From: SMWN01 sp965261165
GTDB taxonomy: Bacteria; Pseudomonadota; Gammaproteobacteria; Eutrophobiales; Eutrophobiaceae
Direction: 5' to 3'
Assembly (NCBI GenBank): GCA_965261165.1
Contig: OZ253445.1
Span: forward strand, 1,860,001-1,924,000
DNA: 64,000 bases
The translations under genes were made by a program, and so were the position numbers. Shown here piece after piece: positions 63,231 through 64,000 of the stretch. The stretch's first letter is position 1; each line of letters opens with the position of its first letter. The notes beneath the pieces are model-generated. The model ran no database searches and was not told where the DNA came from. It worked only from the letters and a program-made list of their open reading frames with translations.

Positions 63231-63274
63231 ATATGATTAACCAACATGATCACAACTAATGAGAGGAGGAGGTC

Positions 63275-64000
63275 ATGAGTAAAATATCTTTTAAATCGGT
63301 GGTAATCGCCGCGATCGCACTGGTGGTGCCTGTGGTAGCGTCTGCGAATGACGAAGTTCGTAGCCTGATACAGAATCCTAACTATTGGGCGTTCCCTGGT
63401 GGTAACTACAGCAATCACCGTTATTCTGCATTGAAGCAAATCAATAATAAGAATGCTGGTAAAGTAACAGCTGCATGGACATTTTCAACAGGTGTTCTAC
63501 GTGGTCACGAAGGTGGTCCTCTGGTACTGCCTACTTCTGCAACTGGTCTGCCTGGCGATACTCTGTACATCCATGCTGCTTTTCCAAACAACACGTTTGC
63601 GATTGACTTGGATACATTGGGCATCATCTGGCATTACGAGCCACAACAGGATTTCGACGTAACTGTTCCAGTTATGTGCTGTGATACTGTTAACCGTGGT
63701 CTTAGTTATTCAATGGGTCAGATTTATTTGCTGCAAGCAGATACCACATTGGTGGCTCTGGATGCTAAAACAGGTAAAGCCAACTGGTCATCAAAAAATG
63801 GTGCAGATATTCCAGCTAGCTTGGGCGGCCCTTATGGTCCTACATCCGGTATGACCAATACCAGTGCTCCACACGCAATCAAAGACAAAGTCGTCGTTGG
63901 TTGTTCTGGTGCTGAGTTTGGCGTTCGTTGTTGGTTGGCTGCGTACAATGCAAAAGATGGTAGTCTTGCATGGCGTGCTTTCAGTATGGGTCCCGATGCA
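63275..64000 (+). CDS. xoxF: XoxF-type PQQ-dependent methanol dehydrogenase, 5' part
   Basis: The gene starts at ATG 63275 after GAGGAGGAGG and runs off the window (242 codons seen of about 600). A signal peptide (MSKISFKSVVIAAIALVVPV, cleavage after VASA) precedes NPNYWAFPGGNYSNHRYSAL. The stretch AAWTFSTGVLRGHEGGPLVL and the vicinal cysteine pair in VPVMCCDTVNRGL are hallmarks of methanol/ethanol quinoprotein dehydrogenases that bind PQQ; the FSTGVLRGHEG wording is typical of lanthanide-dependent XoxF. The extra aspartate that marks lanthanide use lies beyond the window, so the Ln versus Ca call is inferred. Its product is formaldehyde or formate in the periplasm, with electrons passed to cytochrome c. 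Confidence 0.9.
   Translation, partial: MSKISFKSVVIAAIALVVPVVASANDEVRSLIQNPNYWAFPGGNYSNHRYSALKQINNKNAGKVTAAWTFSTGVLRGHEGGPLVLPTSATGLPGDTLYIHAAFPNNTFAIDLDTLGIIWHYEPQQDFDVTVPVMCCDTVNRGLSYSMGQIYLLQADTTLVALDAKTGKANWSSKNGADIPASLGGPYGPTSGMTNTSAPHAIKDKVVVGCSGAEFGVRCWLAAYNAKDGSLAWRAFSMGPDA

Larger units (their letters stand above)
62002..63274. other. Long non-coding region upstream of xoxF
   Basis: About 1.27 kb separates the SoxYZ-like gene and xoxF. It contains tandem duplications (62061-62096), MITE-like copy 4 (62353-62530), a paired repeat CATTCCCAGGCATGTGTGATATA/CATTCCTAAACATGTGTGGTATA near 62651-62697, an unassigned reading frame (62802-62960), a terminator-like hairpin (63071-63108) and an inverted repeat just before xoxF. 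Promoters for xoxF must lie in it. Confidence 0.7.

Overview
The window looks like chromosomal DNA of a non-enteric gammaproteobacterium, AT-leaning in base composition and probably methylotrophic. The gammaproteobacterial assignment rests on conserved gene orders: gyrA-serC-pheA-hisC-tyrA-aroA-cmk-rpsA-ihfB-lapA-lapB-pyrF; mfd followed by a CsiV-like gene; glyA-nrdR-ribD-ribE-ribBA-ribH-nusB-thiL; tRNA-fMet-rimP-nusA-infB-rbfA-truB-rpsO-pnp; and rpsP-rimM-trmD-rplS. The methylotrophy inference rests on the right edge. There the 5' part of a XoxF-type PQQ methanol dehydrogenase gene runs off the window, next to a quinoprotein-associated SoxYZ-like carrier and a small exported cysteine protein. 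I did not assign a genus.

Layout. 1-745 (minus): Ig-like repeat protein, broken at one end. 1.1-8.1 kb: exported methyltransferase-like protein, msrB, purB, tas-like aldo/keto reductase, pyrC-rnt, and a cNMP-GGDEF diguanylate cyclase. 8.1-8.8 kb: genome debris, including what looks like a Mu-type head-protein fragment. 8.8-11.3 kb: divergent mtaD and mtnA. 11.4-25 kb: the gyrA...pyrF run, which links DNA topology, serine and aromatic/histidine amino acids, translation (rpsA), IHF and LPS control (lapAB). 25-29 kb: mfd and csiV. 29.2-30.6 kb (minus): methylthioinosine phosphorylase and hpt. 30.9-37.7 kb: glyA, nrdR, riboflavin genes, nusB, thiL. 37.7-40.2 kb: a thioesterase remnant, a Mth938-like gene, adk, a lysine-rich histone-like gene, and a decayed radical-SAM gene. 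40.2-49.9 kb: tRNA-fMet and the rimP-nusA-infB operon through pnp. 49.9-56.7 kb: a DNA-adenine-methylase remnant, fau, rpsP-rimM-trmD-rplS, ogt, xerD, dsbC and a DUF3108 gene. 56.8-60.5 kb: hldE-hldD-waaA for LPS inner core. 60.6-64 kb: the methanol-oxidation neighbourhood.

How the genes fit together. mtaD (MTA deaminase), the thioinosine phosphorylase, hpt and mtnA form most of the Pseudomonas-type methylthioadenosine salvage route that goes through methylthioinosine, split over two loci. The riboflavin set is complete except for a working GTP cyclohydrolase II: the RibA half of RibBA has lost its zinc cysteines, so a separate ribA must lie elsewhere.

The intergenic regions are the least ordinary part. 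They hold a family of short terminal-inverted-repeat elements (four copies), a second 125-bp MITE-like element, and at least four gene remnants (phage head protein, acyl-CoA thioesterase, AmmeMemoRadiSam radical SAM enzyme, D12-class DNA methylase). I did not find a clearly new multi-gene system. The best candidates for a second look are the xoxF upstream region with its inverted repeat, the small genes around xoxF, and the MITE families.
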